Of a stretch of DNA of 64,000 nucleotides, positions 61,660 through 64,000 are shown in pieces. Both the position numbers and the translations under genes were made by a program. The DNA comes from Sphingopyxis sp. JAI108 (GTDB lineage Bacteria; Pseudomonadota; Alphaproteobacteria; Sphingomonadales; Sphingomonadaceae). Position 1 is the first letter of the stretch; the number at the start of each line of letters is the position of its first letter. Where the stretch lies: the NCBI RefSeq assembly GCF_013410105.1, contig NZ_JACCCJ010000003.1:1-64000 (forward strand), read 5' to 3'. The notes under the pieces are model-generated. The model saw only the letters and a list, made by a program, of their open reading frames with translations, searched no databases and was not told where the DNA came from.

Positions 61660-63351
61660 TCAGGCTTCCTTTTCGAGAGTGGAGAGCGCCTGTTCGCGCA
61701 CTTCGCTACGCATCACCTTGTTGGTGACGTTGCGCGGCAAGGCGTCGACGCGGAACAATCGCTCGGGCAGCTTGAACACCGCGAGGTCGTGGCCGCGCAG
61801 ATAGTCGGCGACCTCGGGCAAGCCGACGTCGTCATCGCCGCGCGGGACATAGGCGAGACCGATGCGCTCGCCCATCGTCGGGTCGGGGAGCGAGAAGACG
61901 CAGGCTTCGGCCAGCAACGGATGGCCGCCGAGCAGCTGGTCGATCTCCTCGGGCGAAATGTTGACGCCGCCGCGGATGATGAGGTCCTTGCAGCGGCCGA
62001 CGAAGCGGTAGAAGTCGCCGTTCTCGGCAATTTCGAACAGGTCGCCGGTGCGGAACCAGCCGTCGTCGGTGAAGGCTTCGGCGGTGCGCTCGGGGGCGTT
62101 GTGATAGCCCTCGAACAGCGTCGGTCCGCGGATCTGGAGTTCGCCCGACACGCCGTCGGCCTCGATCGGATCGCCGCCGCTGGGCGGCACCAGCCGGCTT
62201 TCGATGTTCGGCGCGCGGCCTTCGCCATAGGGGCGCTGATAGGTTCCGCGGCGCGGGAAGAGGCTCGCGCGCTTGCCGGGATCGGGCATGTCGCCTTCGC
62301 CGGTGATGAAGCTCATCCCCTCGTTCGACCCGAACACGTTGACGATGATGATGCCGAGCTTTTCCTGGAAACCGCGCACCATCGCGGGCGCGAGCGGCGC
62401 CGAGCCCGAGGCGATCACACGCAGGCTGGAGAGGTCGACCGACGCGAGCAATGCTTCGTTCTGGAGCAGCATGTTGAGCACTGCGGGCGGCGCGATCGTC
62501 AGGCTCGGCCGCTCGGTGGCGATCTGCTTGAGGTAGATGCCGGGATCGAAGGGATGGTGAAGGACCATCGTCCCCGCGCTGGTCAACCAGCACATGGTGA
62601 TGCCGCCGATGCTCGCCATGTTGATGAGCGGGAAGGGGTTGAGCAGCACATCGCCCGGCCCGACCTTCAACGCCTCATATCCCGCGGCCGCGACCGCGAT
62701 CCAGTGGTTGTGGCTGCGCGGCACGCCCTTGGGAACGCCGGTGGTGCCCGAGGTCCAGCAGATGGTGAAGATATCGTCGGCATCGACCGGGTTCGACGCG
62801 ACATGCGCGACGAGCGCGTCCGGGTCGCCCCCGACGGTCGAAAGGTCGAGCGCGCCCGCGGGCGGGTTGGGGCCAAAGGTCATCAGCGCGATGCCGTCAA
62901 GCAGCGGTGCCGCAACCCCGACATGATCGCAGCCCTTGACCTGAGTTGCGCAGACGAAGGCTTTGGGCCCAACGACGCCGATCATGCCCTTCAGTTCATG
63001 GCTGCGATATTGCACCGCCGCCGGGCTGACGACCGCGCCGATCTTCGCCGCGGCGAAATAGAGCGCGACGAACTCGCTGATGTTTGGCAGCTGGACCAGC
63101 AGCACATCGTCCTTGCCGATCCCCGCGGCGACGAGCGCGCCCGCGAGCCGATCGATCTCGGCGGCCAGCTCGGCGTAGATCAGCCGCTGCGGTTCGCCGA
63201 AAGCGAAGTCGCCGCGGTTGGGCGCATCGACCAGCGCCAGCCGGTCGGGATGCGCCACCGCATTGGCGAAATACAGGTCGGCGAACGTCTTGTCGCCCCA
63301 CCAGCCGCTTGCGCGGTGTTGTTGTCGCTTGTCCTCTCCCGCAACGATCAT
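61660..63351 (-). CDS. AMP-dependent acyl-CoA synthetase
   Basis: A 563-residue ANL-superfamily ligase. The AMP-binding motif is TSGTTGVPKG, then VFGSNEGMS, GWFRTGDL, GRCKDLIIRGGVNISPEEID and the C-terminal catalytic Lys in NVTNKVMR. It activates a carboxylic acid to its CoA thioester. Between an oxygenase gene and two thiolases, a likely substrate is an aryl or isoprenoid acid made by oxidative cleavage; this is inference. ATG 63351 is one base from the oxygenase stop. Confidence 0.9.
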   Translation of the reverse strand: MIVAGEDKRQQHRASGWWGDKTFADLYFANAVAHPDRLALVDAPNRGDFAFGEPQRLIYAELAAEIDRLAGALVAAGIGKDDVLLVQLPNISEFVALYFAAAKIGAVVSPAAVQYRSHELKGMIGVVGPKAFVCATQVKGCDHVGVAAPLLDGIALMTFGPNPPAGALDLSTVGGDPDALVAHVASNPVDADDIFTICWTSGTTGVPKGVPRSHNHWIAVAAAGYEALKVGPGDVLLNPFPLINMASIGGITMCWLTSAGTMVLHHPFDPGIYLKQIATERPSLTIAPPAVLNMLLQNEALLASVDLSSLRVIASGSAPLAPAMVRGFQEKLGIIIVNVFGSNEGMSFITGEGDMPDPGKRASLFPRRGTYQRPYGEGRAPNIESRLVPPSGGDPIEADGVSGELQIRGPTLFEGYHNAPERTAEAFTDDGWFRTGDLFEIAENGDFYRFVGRCKDLIIRGGVNISPEEIDQLLGGHPLLAEACVFSLPDPTMGERIGLAYVPRGDDDVGLPEVADYLRGHDLAVFKLPERLFRVDALPRNVTNKVMRSEVREQALSTLEKEA

Positions 63352-63352
63352 C

Positions 63353-64000
63353 TCAGGCGGCCAACACGCTGTTTTCGCCCATGCCGATGTCGTCGCCGGA
63401 CGCCCAGACGGTGTGTGTGCCCGAACAGATGCGTTCGGGCAGGATGATCCGGCACACCGGCCCCGCCGTGATATTTTTCGCGTCGATCAGCACGCATTCG
63501 GATGTGTCGGTTTCGAGGTCCGCAATGAACGACACGAGGTAACCGTCATCCTCGTCCTTCGCATCGATGCGCGGCGCGAAAGGCGCCTCGCTACCGAAGC
63601 GGCCGGGGCCGAATTCATATTCTTCGCTCGTGCGCGCGTTCAGGTCGTGCTTGACGAGGCCGCGGAACAGGAACCAGCCCGGCTCGGGGATCGCGCTATA
63701 GGCGTAGCGATACGGTTTGCCCGCATAGCGGTGGTTGAACATGCCGAATTCGAGATCGCGGTCGTCGAGCCGCTCTTCGACCGTCGCGCCAGTCTTGAGG
63801 TTGAAGCGCCAGCGATGGAGACGCGGCTTCAACAATCCCTGATCCAAATAGGCCATCATCCGCTCCAAGCCCTCCGGCGCATTGGGATAGGATTTCGGCA
63901 TCGGCTCTTCCTGATAATAGCCGTCGAGGATGATCTCGTCGCCTTCCTCCCATGCGTTCAGCCAGTGGAGCGTGTAGGTCGGCTCGGCCTCGAACCAGCG
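63353..64000 (-). CDS. carotenoid-cleavage-type oxygenase (partial, N-terminus outside window)
   Basis: The last 215 residues of a carotenoid oxygenase/lignostilbene dioxygenase-family protein; the frame runs off the right edge at 64000. An Fe-ligand His is visible in TYTLHWLNAWEEGDEIILDG, and another candidate near the C-terminus in CSGTHTVWAS. These non-heme iron enzymes cleave conjugated double bonds in carotenoids or lignin-derived stilbenes. It is the first visible gene of the operon with the CoA ligase and thiolases, fitting oxidative cleavage followed by CoA-dependent breakdown. Confidence 0.88.
   Translation of the reverse strand, partial: RWFEAEPTYTLHWLNAWEEGDEIILDGYYQEEPMPKSYPNAPEGLERMMAYLDQGLLKPRLHRWRFNLKTGATVEERLDDRDLEFGMFNHRYAGKPYRYAYSAIPEPGWFLFRGLVKHDLNARTSEEYEFGPGRFGSEAPFAPRIDAKDEDDGYLVSFIADLETDTSECVLIDAKNITAGPVCRIILPERICSGTHTVWASGDDIGMGENSVLAA

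Overview
The window is GC-rich, densely packed DNA from an alphaproteobacterium of the Sphingomonadales. It looks Sphingopyxis-like, judging from the many TonB-dependent receptors (TBDRs) of the DDIVVTGIR type, receptor-linked FAD halogenases, PL6/PL17 alginate lyases, a PTS-type GlcNAc operon and very low intergenic content. That placement is inferred from gene style, not from a search. I saw no rRNA, tRNA, CRISPR array, phage or insertion sequence.

Layout. (1) 1-7.2 kb: a DUF1993-like gene. Then a membrane protein fusing a winged-helix DNA-binding domain, a Ser/Thr kinase and a TPR region, with a rho-independent terminator behind it. It is divergent from a small operon of a membrane protein and two related secreted proteins. 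(2) 7.3-16.2 kb: a LuxR-type response regulator convergent with a 7TMR-DISM histidine kinase, then a 1859-residue autotransporter adhesin with a large internal duplication and a strong terminator. (3) 16.2-32.2 kb: an alginate-utilisation locus. It holds a TBDR divergent from PL6 lyase, PL17 oligoalginate lyase, MFS uronate transporter, SDR (probable DEH reductase) and SGNH esterase, followed by a second TBDR, a FadR-type GntR regulator, a fumarylacetoacetase-superfamily enzyme and KDG kinase. Together these take alginate from the cell surface to KDPG. (4) 32.3 kb: a SugE/Gdx-type SMR exporter behind a leader that can fold two ways. (5) 32.7-53.7 kb: a chitin/GlcNAc locus. One strand carries nagX, a NagB-II-like deaminase, nagA, an IIA-HPr-EI PTS protein and nagE. 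Divergent from it is a large TBDR followed by three translationally coupled flavin-halogenase-family genes. A HutC-type GntR regulator, a GH18 chitinase, a GH20 hexosaminidase and an FIH-like JmjC oxygenase complete the locus. (6) 53.7-59.2 kb: a cobalamin uptake operon (btuB-cobO-btuF-btuC-btuD) under a cobalamin riboswitch. (7) 59.3-64 kb: a catabolic operon of carotenoid-cleavage-type oxygenase (cut by the window edge), acyl-CoA synthetase, SCP-x-type thiolase and a second thiolase.

How parts fit. The alginate and chitin loci share one plan: an outer-membrane receptor, secreted depolymerases, an inner-membrane transporter, cytosolic enzymes and a local GntR repressor. Related short motifs recur in front of the transcription units of each locus and look like the operators. 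The least explained part is the oxygenase module attached to the chitin TBDR. Two of its halogenase-family proteins keep the catalytic signature, the middle one has lost every key residue, and the JmjC protein closely resembles the asparaginyl hydroxylase FIH. The winged-helix/kinase/TPR protein, with a 7-4-7 direct repeat just upstream of its own gene, is the second most interesting item.
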